A DNA stretch of 64,000 nucleotides from Rhizobium sp. BK313. Lineage in GTDB: Bacteria > Pseudomonadota > Alphaproteobacteria > Rhizobiales > Rhizobiaceae. Position 1 is the stretch's first letter. Each line of letters opens with the position of its first letter. The stretch covers positions 16,957-80,956 of the forward strand of contig NZ_JACHZQ010000015.1 in NCBI RefSeq assembly GCF_014193655.1. The letters are read 5' to 3'. The notes under the pieces were generated by a model. It was not told the origin of the DNA. It saw nothing but the letters and a program-made list of their open reading frames with translations, and did not search any database. The translations under genes were made by a program, and so were the position numbers. Positions 54,621-63,699 of this stretch are shown piece after piece.

Positions 54621-56789
54621 ATGAGCCGAATTGACAAGAACGGGCTTCAGATCGAACCGGTGCTTTATGATTTCCTCGTCAAGGAGGCCCTGCCGGGCTC
54701 CGGCGTCGACCCGGACACCTTCTTTTCCGGTTTCTCAGCAATCGTGCACGACCTGGCTCCGAAGAACCGTGATCTGCTCGCCAAGCGCGATCGTATGCAG
54801 GTTGCTCTGGACGATTGGTACCGCAAGAACGGCGCGCCGGTGGACATGGCCGCCTACGAAGCCTTCCTGCGCCAAATCGGCTACATCATTCCCGAAGGTC
54901 CGGCCTTCACTGTCTCGACCGCCAATGTCGACGCCGAAATCGCCTCTATTGCCGGCCCGCAGCTCGTCGTCCCCGTCATGAACGCCCGCTACGCGCTGAA
55001 CGCCGCCAATGCCCGCTGGGGCTCGCTCTACGATGCGCTCTACGGCACCGACGCCATCCCCGAGACCGATGGCGCCGAGAAGGGTAGGGGCTACAATCCG
55101 AAGCGCGGCGAAAAGGTCATTGGCTGGGTACGCGACTTCCTCGATACCGCCGCGCCGTTTGCCGGTGCAAGCTGGAAGGACGTCACCGGCTTCGCCGTCA
55201 AGGGCGGCGCATTGACAATTGCAACGAAGAAGGGCGCGGTCGCTCTTGCCGATGGCAAGCACTTTGCCGGCTATCTCGGTGATGCCAGCGCGCCCTCGCA
55301 TATCCTGCTGAAGAACAACGGTATTCACATTGAGATCGTCATCGACGCCGGCACCGATATCGGCAAGGTCGATCCGGCTGACATCTCGGACGTGCGCCTG
55401 GAATCGGCGATCACCACCATCATGGACTGCGAAGATTCGATCGCTGCCGTCGATGCTGAGGATAAGGCCGAAGTCTATCGCAATTGGCTCGGCCTGATGA
55501 AGGGCGATCTGACGGAGGAAGTTTCCAAGGGTGGCAAGACCTTCATCCGACGTCTCAATCCGGACGTGACCTATACGGCACCCGATGGCTCGAGCTTCGA
55601 GCTGCATTGCCGCTCGCTGATGCTGGTGCGCAATGTCGGCCACCTCATGACCAATCCTGCGATCCTCGACCGCGAGGGCCATGAAGTGCCGGAGGGCATC
55701 ATGGATGCCATGATCACGGGCCTCGTCGCGCTCTATGATATCGGGCCGAACGGCCGCCGCAAGAATTCCCGCGCCGGCTCCATGTATGTCGTCAAGCCGA
55801 AGATGCATGGGCCGGAGGAAGTGGCTTTTGCCGTGGAGATCTTCTCGCGCGTCGAAAACGTGCTCGGCATGCCGCGCAACACCATCAAGATGGGCATCAT
55901 GGACGAGGAGCGCCGCACAACGGTCAACCTCAAGGAGGCGATCCGCGCAGCCAGTGAGCGCGTCGTCTTCATCAATACCGGTTTCCTCGACCGCACCGGC
56001 GACGAGATCCATACCTCGATGGAAGCTGGCCCGATGATTCGCAAGGGAGACATGAAGCAGGCCGCCTGGATCGCGGCTTATGAAAACTGGAACGTCGATA
56101 TCGGCCTCGAATGCGGCCTCTCCGGCCATGCGCAGATCGGCAAGGGCATGTGGGCTATGCCGGACCTGATGGCGGCGATGCTGGAGCAGAAGATCGCCCA
56201 TCCCAAGGCCGGCGCCAATACCGCCTGGGTGCCGTCGCCGACGGCTGCGACGCTGCATGCGACCCACTATCACCGTGTCAATGTCGCCAGCGTCCAGCAA
56301 ACCTTGAAGAGCCGCTCCCGCGCCAAGCTCTCCGATATCCTCTCCGTACCGGTTGTCCCGCGTCCAAATTGGACGCCGGAAGAAATCCAGCGCGAGATCG
56401 ACAATAACTCCCAGGGCATCCTCGGCTATGTCGTTCGCTGGGTCGATCAGGGCGTCGGTTGCTCCAAGGTGCCCGACATCAACAATATCGGCCTGATGGA
56501 GGATCGCGCGACGCTCCGCATCTCGGCGCAGCACATGGCCAACTGGCTGCACCACAAGGTCATTAGCGAGGCGCAGATCGTCGAAACCATGAAGCGCATG
56601 GCCGCGGTGGTCGACCAGCAGAATGCCGGCGACCCGCTTTATATCGCCATGGCCGGCAATTTCGAAGGCTCCGTCGCCTTCCAGGCCGCCCTTGATCTCG
56701 TGCTTAAGGGCCGAGAGCAGCCGAACGGCTATACCGAACCGGTACTGCACCGCCGCCGCATTGAGCTCAAGGCGAAGCAGGCCGCATAA
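54621..56789 (+). CDS. glcB: Malate synthase G
   Basis: Condenses glyoxylate with acetyl-CoA to give malate, in the glyoxylate shunt or glycolate use. The 722-residue length is that of isoform G, longer than isoform A. It has TTIMDCEDSIAAVDAEDK near residue 268 (catalytic acidic residues), GSMYVVKPKMHGPEEVAF, TINTGFLDRTGDEIHTSMEAGP-like segments and NWLHHKVI near the C-terminus. The ATG at 54621 (MSRIDKNG) follows GAGGAG at good spacing and is preferred to GTG 54612. A strong terminator follows. Confidence 0.96.
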   Translation: MSRIDKNGLQIEPVLYDFLVKEALPGSGVDPDTFFSGFSAIVHDLAPKNRDLLAKRDRMQVALDDWYRKNGAPVDMAAYEAFLRQIGYIIPEGPAFTVSTANVDAEIASIAGPQLVVPVMNARYALNAANARWGSLYDALYGTDAIPETDGAEKGRGYNPKRGEKVIGWVRDFLDTAAPFAGASWKDVTGFAVKGGALTIATKKGAVALADGKHFAGYLGDASAPSHILLKNNGIHIEIVIDAGTDIGKVDPADISDVRLESAITTIMDCEDSIAAVDAEDKAEVYRNWLGLMKGDLTEEVSKGGKTFIRRLNPDVTYTAPDGSSFELHCRSLMLVRNVGHLMTNPAILDREGHEVPEGIMDAMITGLVALYDIGPNGRRKNSRAGSMYVVKPKMHGPEEVAFAVEIFSRVENVLGMPRNTIKMGIMDEERRTTVNLKEAIRAASERVVFINTGFLDRTGDEIHTSMEAGPMIRKGDMKQAAWIAAYENWNVDIGLECGLSGHAQIGKGMWAMPDLMAAMLEQKIAHPKAGANTAWVPSPTAATLHATHYHRVNVASVQQTLKSRSRAKLSDILSVPVVPRPNWTPEEIQREIDNNSQGILGYVVRWVDQGVGCSKVPDINNIGLMEDRATLRISAQHMANWLHHKVISEAQIVETMKRMAAVVDQQNAGDPLYIAMAGNFEGSVAFQAALDLVLKGREQPNGYTEPVLHRRRIELKAKQAA

Positions 56790-56814
56790 GCCTGCTTTTA
56801 CATGACACGGAAAC

Positions 56815-56851
56815 AAAAAAAGGCCGCCGGACATCGATCCGGCGGCCTTTT
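56815..56851. terminator. Bidirectional terminator between glcB and L,D-transpeptidase gene
   Basis: A 10-bp stem AGGCCGCCGG / CCGGCGGCCT with an 8-nt loop, flanked by A6 on the left and TTTT on the right. Confidence 0.9.
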
Positions 56852-56873
56852 GGATTCCAAATAATGCCAGCAA

Positions 56874-57548
56874 TTACTGGATCACGACGACCTTGGTGCT
56901 GTGACCCGGCAGAACGCGGTTATAGAGGTCGATGACGTCCTGGTTCATCAGGCGGATGCAGCCCGAGGAAGCGGCCGTGCCGATCGAAGCCCATTCCGGC
57001 GTGCCGTGCAGGCGGAACAGCGTGTCCTGGCCCTTGTCGTTGTAGAGATACATGGCGCGTGCACCGAGCGGATTTTCGAGGCCCGGGTTCATGCCGTTCT
57101 CGACATACTTGGCAATCTCGGGGCGACGGACAGCCATTTCTTTCGGCGGATGCCAGTTCGGCCATTCCTGCTTCCAGGCGACATAGGCTGTGCCCGACCA
57201 GGCAAAGCCCTGCTTGCCGACGCCGATGCCGTAGCGCATGGCTTCGTTGTTGCCCAGAATATAGTAGAGATGGCGCTCGCGGGTGTTGACGATGATCGTT
57301 CCCGCAGCCTCGTCAGACTTGTAAGCGACGATCTGGCGGCGGAACTGCGGCTTCACCTTCTGGATCGGGATCGCCGGCAGTTGGAAGCCGTTGTCGCTCG
57401 TGACGCCATAGTCGTTATCGAACGTCTTGATGGTGTCAGCGGCGGAGTTGGCGGAAGCGGTCGGCGTGGCTGCGGCAGTGGTGGCATAACCAGCCGTGGC
57501 AAGCGTTGCGACAAGGCCGAGTGCAGTCATAGCATTGCGGATGCGCAT
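56874..57548 (-). CDS. L,D-transpeptidase (ErfK/YbiS/YkuD family)
   Basis: Periplasmic enzyme that makes 3-3 peptidoglycan crosslinks or anchors proteins to the wall. The 224-residue protein has a signal peptide (about residues 1-27, Ala-rich cleavage region) and the YkuD domain with HGTPEWASIG (His181) and the catalytic SSGCIRL (Cys197). The ATG at 57548 gives a normal signal peptide; a longer frame upstream is not supported. It is convergent with glcB and divergent from mmcB. Confidence 0.93.
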   Translation of the reverse strand: MRIRNAMTALGLVATLATAGYATTAAATPTASANSAADTIKTFDNDYGVTSDNGFQLPAIPIQKVKPQFRRQIVAYKSDEAAGTIIVNTRERHLYYILGNNEAMRYGIGVGKQGFAWSGTAYVAWKQEWPNWHPPKEMAVRRPEIAKYVENGMNPGLENPLGARAMYLYNDKGQDTLFRLHGTPEWASIGTAASSGCIRLMNQDVIDLYNRVLPGHSTKVVVIQ

Positions 57549-57598
57549 GGAAGTCTCTTGGTGAGTTGTGGCAGGGAATGGGATGGTAGCGACCATCT

Positions 57599-57626
57599 TT
57601 GACTATGGTTTATTTTCTATTAAATT
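57599..57626 (+). promoter_or_regulatory. Candidate sigma-70 promoter for mmcB
   Basis: TTGACT (57599-57604) and TAAATT (57621-57626) with a 16-bp spacer, in the 181-bp divergent gap. No SOS box of the GTTC-N7-GTTC or GAAC-N7-GAAC type was seen. Confidence 0.35.
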
Positions 57627-57729
57627 TAGCTTTGCAAGCTGGTGCGGTGCGACAAAAATAGCTCCACTGCGCAAATTAAAGGGACATGGTTTTTTTGCAA
57701 CAACGCTTGCCCCATCCCCGAGGCAATTC

Positions 57730-58218
57730 ATGACGATTTTGAGTGTTTACAATAACAATCCGTTAATAGACGGCCGGCAGTCGGAACGGGCGATGCTTGT
57801 ACGCAAGGGCGTGCAACTATTACTACACGAGATGCGCCATGCCGTCTTGCCGGAGTTGCCGCTCGCAAGCGGTCGCCGCGCCGACCTCATCACGCTGACC
57901 GAAAAGGGCGAGATCTGGATCATCGAGATCAAAACCTCGATCGAGGATTTTCGCGTCGACCGCAAATGGCCGGATTACCGCCTGCATTGCGATCGCCTGT
58001 TCTTCGCGACGCACAAGGATGTTCCGCTCGATATTTTCCCGGAAGAGTGCGGGCTTTTCCTTTCGGACGGCTACGGCGCGCATATGATCCGCGAGGCTCC
58101 GGAGCATCGCTTGCCGCCGGCAACGCGTAAGTCGGTGACGCTGAACTTCTCCCGCGCTGCCGCCCAACGGCTGCTGCTGGCCGAATGGGCGACGGGTAAG
58201 TCTTTCTCGCCTGAATGA
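57730..58218 (+). CDS. mmcB: MmcB family DNA repair protein
   Basis: A 162-residue protein of the MmcB type (mitomycin C resistance in Caulobacter). The nuclease-like core is visible as RRADLITLTEKGEIWIIEIKTS, with Asp52, Glu66 and Lys68 arranged as in PD-(D/E)XK enzymes. VDRKWPDYRLHCDRLFF follows. The ATG at 57730 (MTILSVYN) is preferred; the upstream part of the frame has low coding character. It ends only 3 bp from the convergent actR stop, with no terminator between. Confidence 0.86.
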   Translation: MTILSVYNNNPLIDGRQSERAMLVRKGVQLLLHEMRHAVLPELPLASGRRADLITLTEKGEIWIIEIKTSIEDFRVDRKWPDYRLHCDRLFFATHKDVPLDIFPEECGLFLSDGYGAHMIREAPEHRLPPATRKSVTLNFSRAAAQRLLLAEWATGKSFSPE

Positions 58219-58221
58219 TGG

Positions 58222-58818
58222 TTATTTCGGCGCGCGCTTGGCAAGGATGCGTTGCAGCGTGCGGCGATGCATGTTGAGACGGCGGGCCGTCTCGGAAACG
58301 TTGCGCTCGCACATTTCGTAGACGCGCTGGATATGCTCCCAGCGCACCCGATCCGCCGACATTGGATTTTCCGGCACCTCGGCCTTTTCGCCCGGCCGCT
58401 GCGTCAGCGCCGCGTAGACGTCGTCGGCATCCGCAGGCTTGGCAAGGTAATCGAGGGCGCCGAGCTTCACGGCTGTGACCGCCGTTGCGATATTGCCGTA
58501 ACCGGTCAGCACGACGATATGCGTATCGTCGCGCCGTTGCCGGATCGCCTCGATAACGTCGAGACCGTTGCCGTCACCCAAACGGAGGTCGACAACCGCA
58601 TATTTCGGTGGACTAGCCTTGGATTTGGCGACGCCTTCCGCCACCGATTCCGCCGTCTCGACGGCAAAGCCGCGCGTCTCCATAGCGCGCGCCAGCCGGC
58701 GCAGAAAGGGTCCGTCGTCATCGACGATCAGCAATGTCGCATCGGGGCCGATATGGTCCGCCACGTCTTTGGCCCCCGCATGAGGGTCGGTGAGCTCTTT
58801 ATCCGTCATCATGTTCAA
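58222..58818 (-). CDS. actR: Response regulator ActR (RegA/PrrA family)
   Basis: Redox- and acid-responsive regulator. The 198-residue protein has a receiver domain with LLIVDDDGPF, the phospho-acceptor Asp77 in VVDLRLGDG, and LAKPAD. The Fis-type C-terminal HTH (about residues 166-195) has NVSETARRLNMHRRTLQRIL, which is nearly invariant in RegA/PrrA/ActR. The start could be either of two ATGs at 58818 or 58809. It follows actS by 122 bp that contain a perfect palindrome. Confidence 0.95.
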   Translation of the reverse strand: MNMMTDKELTDPHAGAKDVADHIGPDATLLIVDDDGPFLRRLARAMETRGFAVETAESVAEGVAKSKASPPKYAVVDLRLGDGNGLDVIEAIRQRRDDTHIVVLTGYGNIATAVTAVKLGALDYLAKPADADDVYAALTQRPGEKAEVPENPMSADRVRWEHIQRVYEMCERNVSETARRLNMHRRTLQRILAKRAPK

Positions 58819-58863
58819 TCCCGGCGGCAGACCGCCTGCATAGTCCTATTGACCTCAGCATGG

Positions 58864-58906
58864 TGATCTTATCCGAAAACCGTGACGCAGTTTTCGGATA
58901 AGATCA
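58864..58906. repeat. Perfect 17-bp palindrome between actS and actR
   Basis: Arms TGATCTTATCCGAAAAC (58864-58880) and GTTTTCGGATAAGATCA (58890-58906) pair without mismatch around a 9-nt loop. The CCGAAAA / TTTTCGG core is shared with the repeat at 45821-45884, which suggests one family of intergenic palindromes. It lies in the actS-actR spacer. Confidence 0.8.
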
Positions 58907-58940
58907 TTGCTCTAACGACCGGTGTTTTAAGCCGTGAAAT

Positions 58941-60278
58941 TCACTTTGTCGAATTACTATCGATCAACGTGCGCGGCCATTCGATGCGGACGCGCGCGCC
59001 CGGCGTTTCCGGATCGCGATTGCCGAAGGAAAGCACCGCACCCGATCGCTCCAGCAGGGTCTTGGCGATGAACAGGCCGAGCCCGAGGCCGCCGGCTGTG
59101 TCGTCACGCTGTCGTGTCGTGACATAGGGCTCGCCGATCCGCGTCAAGATTTCGGGAGAATAACCATTACCGTCGTCCTCGATCACGATGGTGAGCGTAT
59201 CGGGATCGTATTCCACCGTGACGGTTACCTTCTTGCGCGCATAGTCGACGGCGTTTTCGATGAGATTGCCGAGCCCGTACATGATGCCGGCATTGCGGCT
59301 CAGCACCGGTTCGCCGGCCCGTGGGCTCTTTTCGATCAGCTCCAGCTTGATGCCGAATTCCCGATGCGGGGCGATGATCTCCTCCATCATCGACGACAGC
59401 GTCAGCCGGCGCATATGCGCCTCATCCTCGGAGGAGAGCGTCGTCAGCCGCCGCAGGATATCGCGGCAACGTTCGCTCTGGCTGCGCAGCAGCGCCACGT
59501 CCTCGCGGAAGCGATCGTCATGGCTGAGTTCACGCTCCATCTCCTTGGCGACGACGCTGATGGTCGCCAGTGGCGTGCCGAGTTCGTGAGCGGCCGCCGC
59601 CGCCAGCCCATCGAGCTGCGACAGATGCTTTTCCCGCTGCAGCACCAGTTCCGTTGCCGACAACGCATCGGCGAGCTGCGTCGCCTCCATCGAGACGCGA
59701 TAGGCATAGAAGGCCGCAAAGGCCATAGTGGAGGCGATCGAACACCAGACGCCGAGCTGCATGACGCTATGGACGTTGACCTCGACGCCGCCGTACCAGG
59801 GTAGTGGAAAGGGCGAAAAGGCGAGACCGGTGATGCAGATCATCGCCAGCACGATCAGCGTCATGCTGTAACGGATCGGCTGCGAGGCGAAGGAGATGAT
59901 GACCGGCACGCAGACCAGCGCCGAAAAAGGATTGGCCAGCCCGCCGGTGATCAGAAGCAGCCCGCAGAGCTGCAGAAGATCGAGGCCGAGCAGCGCAAAG
60001 GCGGCCGGCGGTTCGAGACGGTGCGTCGGCGGATAACGCAGCGTCAGGAAGAAATTGATCCAGGCAAGGCAGGCGATCAGCACGCAACAGGCCAGAAGTG
60101 GCATGGGAAATTTCAGCCAGAAGGCGACGATCATCACCGTCACCGTCTGGCCGCCGACCGCAAGCCAGCGCAGGCGCACCAGTGTCTGCAGCCTGAGCCG
60201 CCGGCTGGTGTGGTGATCGTCCTGCTGCTTGGCGTCCGCATCCGCCATCTTGTCCAATCCCCTGAAGAAGCTGGCCAT
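58941..60278 (-). CDS. actS: Redox sensor histidine kinase ActS (RegB/PrrB family)
   Basis: Membrane sensor kinase for ActR. The roughly 445-residue protein has about six hydrophobic segments in the first 200 residues. GGLANPF (about residues 112-118) is the quinone-binding heptapeptide of RegB. The H-box AAAAHELGTPLATI contains His231, and Cys271 in SERCRDIL matches the redox-active RegB Cys. The N-box NLIENAVDYARK and GGLGLGLFIAK follow. ATG 60278 lies 2 bp after hrpB; ATG 60248 is an alternative. The order hrpB-actS-actR suggests cotranscription. Confidence 0.95.
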   Translation of the reverse strand: MASFFRGLDKMADADAKQQDDHHTSRRLRLQTLVRLRWLAVGGQTVTVMIVAFWLKFPMPLLACCVLIACLAWINFFLTLRYPPTHRLEPPAAFALLGLDLLQLCGLLLITGGLANPFSALVCVPVIISFASQPIRYSMTLIVLAMICITGLAFSPFPLPWYGGVEVNVHSVMQLGVWCSIASTMAFAAFYAYRVSMEATQLADALSATELVLQREKHLSQLDGLAAAAAHELGTPLATISVVAKEMERELSHDDRFREDVALLRSQSERCRDILRRLTTLSSEDEAHMRRLTLSSMMEEIIAPHREFGIKLELIEKSPRAGEPVLSRNAGIMYGLGNLIENAVDYARKKVTVTVEYDPDTLTIVIEDDGNGYSPEILTRIGEPYVTTRQRDDTAGGLGLGLFIAKTLLERSGAVLSFGNRDPETPGARVRIEWPRTLIDSNSTK

Positions 60279-60280
60279 CC

Positions 60281-62743
60281 TCAGGTACCACGCGGCTTGG
60301 TTCTTGTCGTCGGCAAAGCATCCGCCGGGTCCTCCGGCCAGGGATGCCTGGGATAGCGTCCGCGCATATCGGCACGCACGTCTTTCCACGATCCCGCCCA
60401 GAAGCCGGGCAGATCGCGCGTCGTCTGAATCGGCCGGTGCGCCGGCGATGTCAGCTCCAGCACCAGCGGCAACCGGCCGCCGCCGATGGCCGGATGCTGC
60501 TTCAGTCCGAAAAGTTCCTGAACGCGAATCGTCAGCAGCGGTTCCTCGCCCTCATATTGGATCGGATGGCGCTGGCCGGTCGGCGCTTCGAAATGCGTCG
60601 GCGCCATCCGGCTGAGGTCGCGCTGCAGTTCATGCGGCACCAACGACATCAGCCCATTGGAGAGCCCGCCGGCCGAGATGTCGGAAAGGCCGCGTGCGTC
60701 GCTCTGGAACGGCGTGAACCATTCCTCGAGCCGCGAAAGCAGGGCGTTATCGCTCATGTCGGGCCATGGCTCTCCGATCGTCCGGTACAGGAAGCCGATC
60801 CGTTCGCGCAATTGCGTCGCCTCTTTCGAAAAGGGCAGCACCCCGATCCCAAGCTCGCGAATGCCTTCAGCCAGCGCTTTCGTCGCCTGTTCGCCGGATG
60901 GTCGGGGCAAGGGTGTTTCTTCGAAGACGATTGCGCCGAGCCGGGTGATGCGCCGCGCCCGCACCTGCCGGCTGGCCCTGTCGAAGAGGCTCTGGTCTTC
61001 CGTGCGAATTTCGCCCGGCAGATGCTCCTCGACATCCGCCCGGGAAATTTCCGCCGCCGCGAGGATGCGGGCTTGGGCCGCCCGGCCGGTCAGATCGGCA
61101 ATTACCAGCATCTGCGAGCTGGCCAAGCGCTCCGTCTCCGGCAATTCTGCGCCGCGCCCGTTTGCCATGACGAAGCGTCCGCGCCCACCGCGCTGCAACG
61201 CTATGCGGTCGGGGAAAGCATGCAGTAGCAACGAGCCGGTCAGCACCGGCGCGGCCGCAGTCCTGCTTTCGCCCGCGGCTGTCGCCAGCCTCCCGGCCAG
61301 CCGGCGTGATGCCTCCGCCCTCTCACCTTTTTCCGTCTTGAACCGCCGGAGGCGCTCTTCCAGATCGACGCTCTGCCCACCCAGCCCCTGTTCCGTCAGC
61401 AGCACGGCGAGCATCGCCGCCTCGCGCGCCTGTCCGAAGTCTGCCGCCGAGATCACCATGGCCGAAAGCCGCGGCGGCAAGGCTAGATCGCGCATCAACC
61501 GCCCGCGTGCCGTCAACCCGTGTTCGGCGTCCAGCGCCCCCAGCTGCCGCAACAGCGCCCGCGCCTCGGCAAGTGTCGTCGCCGGTGGTTGATCGACGAA
61601 AGCAAGGGCTGTCGGATCCTGCACGCCCCAATGGGCGAGATCGAGCGCCAGGCCGGAAAGATCGCTGGAAAGGATCTGTGGCGGTGTGAAGGCAGGCAGC
61701 GCCGCGGTCTGGCCTGGATGCCACAGCCGAATTGCGATGCCAGGTTCCGTTCGTCCCGCACGGCCGGCGCGCTGGTCGGCGGAAGCCCGCGATACCCGAA
61801 CCGTCTCCAGCCGGGTGATGCCGGTAGACGCCTCGAAGACGGGCAGCCGCTGCAGGCCGCTGTCGATGACGATGCGTACGCCGTCGATGGTGATCGACGT
61901 TTCGGCAATTGAGGTCGCCAGCACGATCTTGCGCGTGCCTCTAGGCGCCGGGCGGATCGCGGCGTCCTGTTCCCTCTGGCCGAGATTGCCGTAAAGCGGC
62001 GCGATCACCGTTTCCGGCGCCAATCGGCCCGCAAGTCTTTCCGCAGTGCGGGTGATTTCCGCCTGCCCAGGCAGAAAAGCGAGGATCGAGCCCTGTTCCG
62101 TCGCATGGGCGTCAAGGATCGCCCGCGTCACCGTGTCCTCGATCCGTTCGCCGGCCGGCCGGTCCTGATGGCGGATGTCGATCGGAAAGCTCCGGCCCAT
62201 GCTTTCGATGACCGGCGGATGTTCGAGCAGGGCGGCGACGCGTTCGATATCGAGGGTCGCCGACATCACGAGGATGCGCAAATCTTCGCGGAGTGCCGAT
62301 TGCACGTCGAGCGCCAGCGCCAGGCCGAAATCCGCATCCAGCGAGCGCTCATGGAATTCGTCGAAAATGACCGTGGAAACGCCCGATAGTTCGGGATCGT
62401 CGAGAATCATCCGCGCAAACACGCCTTCGGTCACCACCTCGATCCGAGTCTTTGCAGAGATTCTGACGTCGAGCCGCATGCGGTAGCCGACGGTGTCGCC
62501 GACCTGCTCGCCGAGCAGCGAGGCCATGCGGGACGCCGCAGCCCTTGCCGCCAGCCGCCGCGGTTCCAGCAGGATGATCTTGCCGTCGCCGCGCCAGCTC
62601 TGACCCAGCAGATAGAGCGGCACCAGCGTCGTCTTGCCGGCGCCGGGAGGAGCCGACAGAACCGCGCGCCGCTCTTCCGCGAGTGCTGCGCCGATATCGG
62701 CGAGCACGTGCGAGACCGGCAGTTCAGGCAGCGAAGGTGTCAT
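60281..62743 (-). CDS. hrpB: ATP-dependent helicase HrpB
   Basis: A DEAH-type RNA helicase of the HrpB family, about 820 residues. It has the P-loop SAPPGAGKTTLVPLYLL, motif II as DEFH in VIFDEFHERSLDADF, motif III SATLD, motif V ATSIAETSITIDGV and motif VI QRAGRAGRTEPG. The C-terminal HrpB domain includes GRFVMANGRGA and VLELTSPAHRPIQTTRDL. Its cellular role in bacteria is poorly defined. ATG 62743 lies just after the upstream gene stop; GTG 62752 would overlap it by 4 bp. Confidence 0.95.
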   Translation of the reverse strand: MTPSLPELPVSHVLADIGAALAEERRAVLSAPPGAGKTTLVPLYLLGQSWRGDGKIILLEPRRLAARAAASRMASLLGEQVGDTVGYRMRLDVRISAKTRIEVVTEGVFARMILDDPELSGVSTVIFDEFHERSLDADFGLALALDVQSALREDLRILVMSATLDIERVAALLEHPPVIESMGRSFPIDIRHQDRPAGERIEDTVTRAILDAHATEQGSILAFLPGQAEITRTAERLAGRLAPETVIAPLYGNLGQREQDAAIRPAPRGTRKIVLATSIAETSITIDGVRIVIDSGLQRLPVFEASTGITRLETVRVSRASADQRAGRAGRTEPGIAIRLWHPGQTAALPAFTPPQILSSDLSGLALDLAHWGVQDPTALAFVDQPPATTLAEARALLRQLGALDAEHGLTARGRLMRDLALPPRLSAMVISAADFGQAREAAMLAVLLTEQGLGGQSVDLEERLRRFKTEKGERAEASRRLAGRLATAAGESRTAAAPVLTGSLLLHAFPDRIALQRGGRGRFVMANGRGAELPETERLASSQMLVIADLTGRAAQARILAAAEISRADVEEHLPGEIRTEDQSLFDRASRQVRARRITRLGAIVFEETPLPRPSGEQATKALAEGIRELGIGVLPFSKEATQLRERIGFLYRTIGEPWPDMSDNALLSRLEEWFTPFQSDARGLSDISAGGLSNGLMSLVPHELQRDLSRMAPTHFEAPTGQRHPIQYEGEEPLLTIRVQELFGLKQHPAIGGGRLPLVLELTSPAHRPIQTTRDLPGFWAGSWKDVRADMRGRYPRHPWPEDPADALPTTRTKPRGT

Positions 62744-62748
62744 GAGCG

Positions 62749-63699
62749 TCACGCCTGTTTGCCCTGCGCATGTTCATAGGCAAGGATGGCGCCGGCGAGA
62801 TCCTCGAGTGCCGCACCCACCGATTTGAACAGGGTTATATCGTCGTCATTCACGCGCCCCGGGCGCGTCCCGCACACCAGTTCCCTGAGCTCGGCGTGAA
62901 TGGCGTCCTCCGCCAGCACGCCGCTTTTCAGCGGCTGTACAATATCGCCCGCCTCCTTCATTGCGCCGGCGCGCGTATCGACGAAGACCTGCGCTCGCCG
63001 GATCGAGACGTCATCGGTCTCGCGCATATCCGGCTTGAAACCGCCGACAAGATCGAGATGCGCCCCGGGCTTCAGCCATTCCCCCTGGATGAGCGGCGTG
63101 CTCGACAGCGTTCCGCAGGAGATGATGTCGGCGCGGCGGGCAGCTGTTTCCAGATCGTCAATAGCCTGCACGTTTAAACCAAGCGCCCGCGCTTCGTCTG
63201 CCACCCGTTTCGTCTTGTCGCGATCGCGGCCCCATACGCCGAGCCGCGTCAGGGCCCGACCCTCGGCATGCGCCTGGATCAGGTTGAGCGACAGCCGCCC
63301 CGTGCCGCAGACAAGCAGTTCCTTCGCGTCCGAAGGTGCGAGATATCGCGCTGCGAGCGCCGAGGTGGCGGCCGTGCGCCGCGCCGTCAGCTCGCCGCCG
63401 TCGATCACCGCCAGCATCTCGCCCGTCTTACCAGAGCAAAGCAGATAGGTTCCAAAGATTGCAGGCATCGCGCGCCCGGCATTGCCCGGGAAAACCGAAA
63501 CCATCTTCACGCCCATATATTGCCCCGGCAGCCAGGCGGGCATCAGCAACAGCGTCGCATTGCTTTCGCCGGGCACCTCCATATCGTGGTGATGCCGTAC
63601 AGGCATGACGCAGCCGCCGGCAAACATCTTGGCGATCGCCTCGATTAGCGTCGGCCAGGCAAGCGCTGCACGTGTCTGCTCTTCGTCGAGGACCAACAT
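62749..63699 (-). CDS. Ornithine cyclodeaminase / mu-crystallin family protein
   Basis: A 316-residue NAD(P)-dependent enzyme with a substrate domain and a Rossmann fold. Visible segments are MPVRHHHDME, KMVSVFPGNAGRAMPAIFG, the DGGELTARRTAATSALAARYL segment (split around residue 105), and the nucleotide loop VCGTGRLSLNLIQAH. Family members include ornithine cyclodeaminase, alanine dehydrogenase and ketimine reductase, so the substrate is open. The ATG at 63699 follows AAGGAG at 7-8 bp. It heads the hrpB-actS-actR run. Confidence 0.9.
   Translation of the reverse strand: MLVLDEEQTRAALAWPTLIEAIAKMFAGGCVMPVRHHHDMEVPGESNATLLLMPAWLPGQYMGVKMVSVFPGNAGRAMPAIFGTYLLCSGKTGEMLAVIDGGELTARRTAATSALAARYLAPSDAKELLVCGTGRLSLNLIQAHAEGRALTRLGVWGRDRDKTKRVADEARALGLNVQAIDDLETAARRADIISCGTLSSTPLIQGEWLKPGAHLDLVGGFKPDMRETDDVSIRRAQVFVDTRAGAMKEAGDIVQPLKSGVLAEDAIHAELRELVCGTRPGRVNDDDITLFKSVGAALEDLAGAILAYEHAQGKQA

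Noticed and set aside
54735..56873. 712-residue open frame antisense to glcB
   Set aside because: It mirrors the codon structure of malate synthase on a GC-rich template. Its composition is rich in Arg, His, Asp and Gly and matches no family I know.
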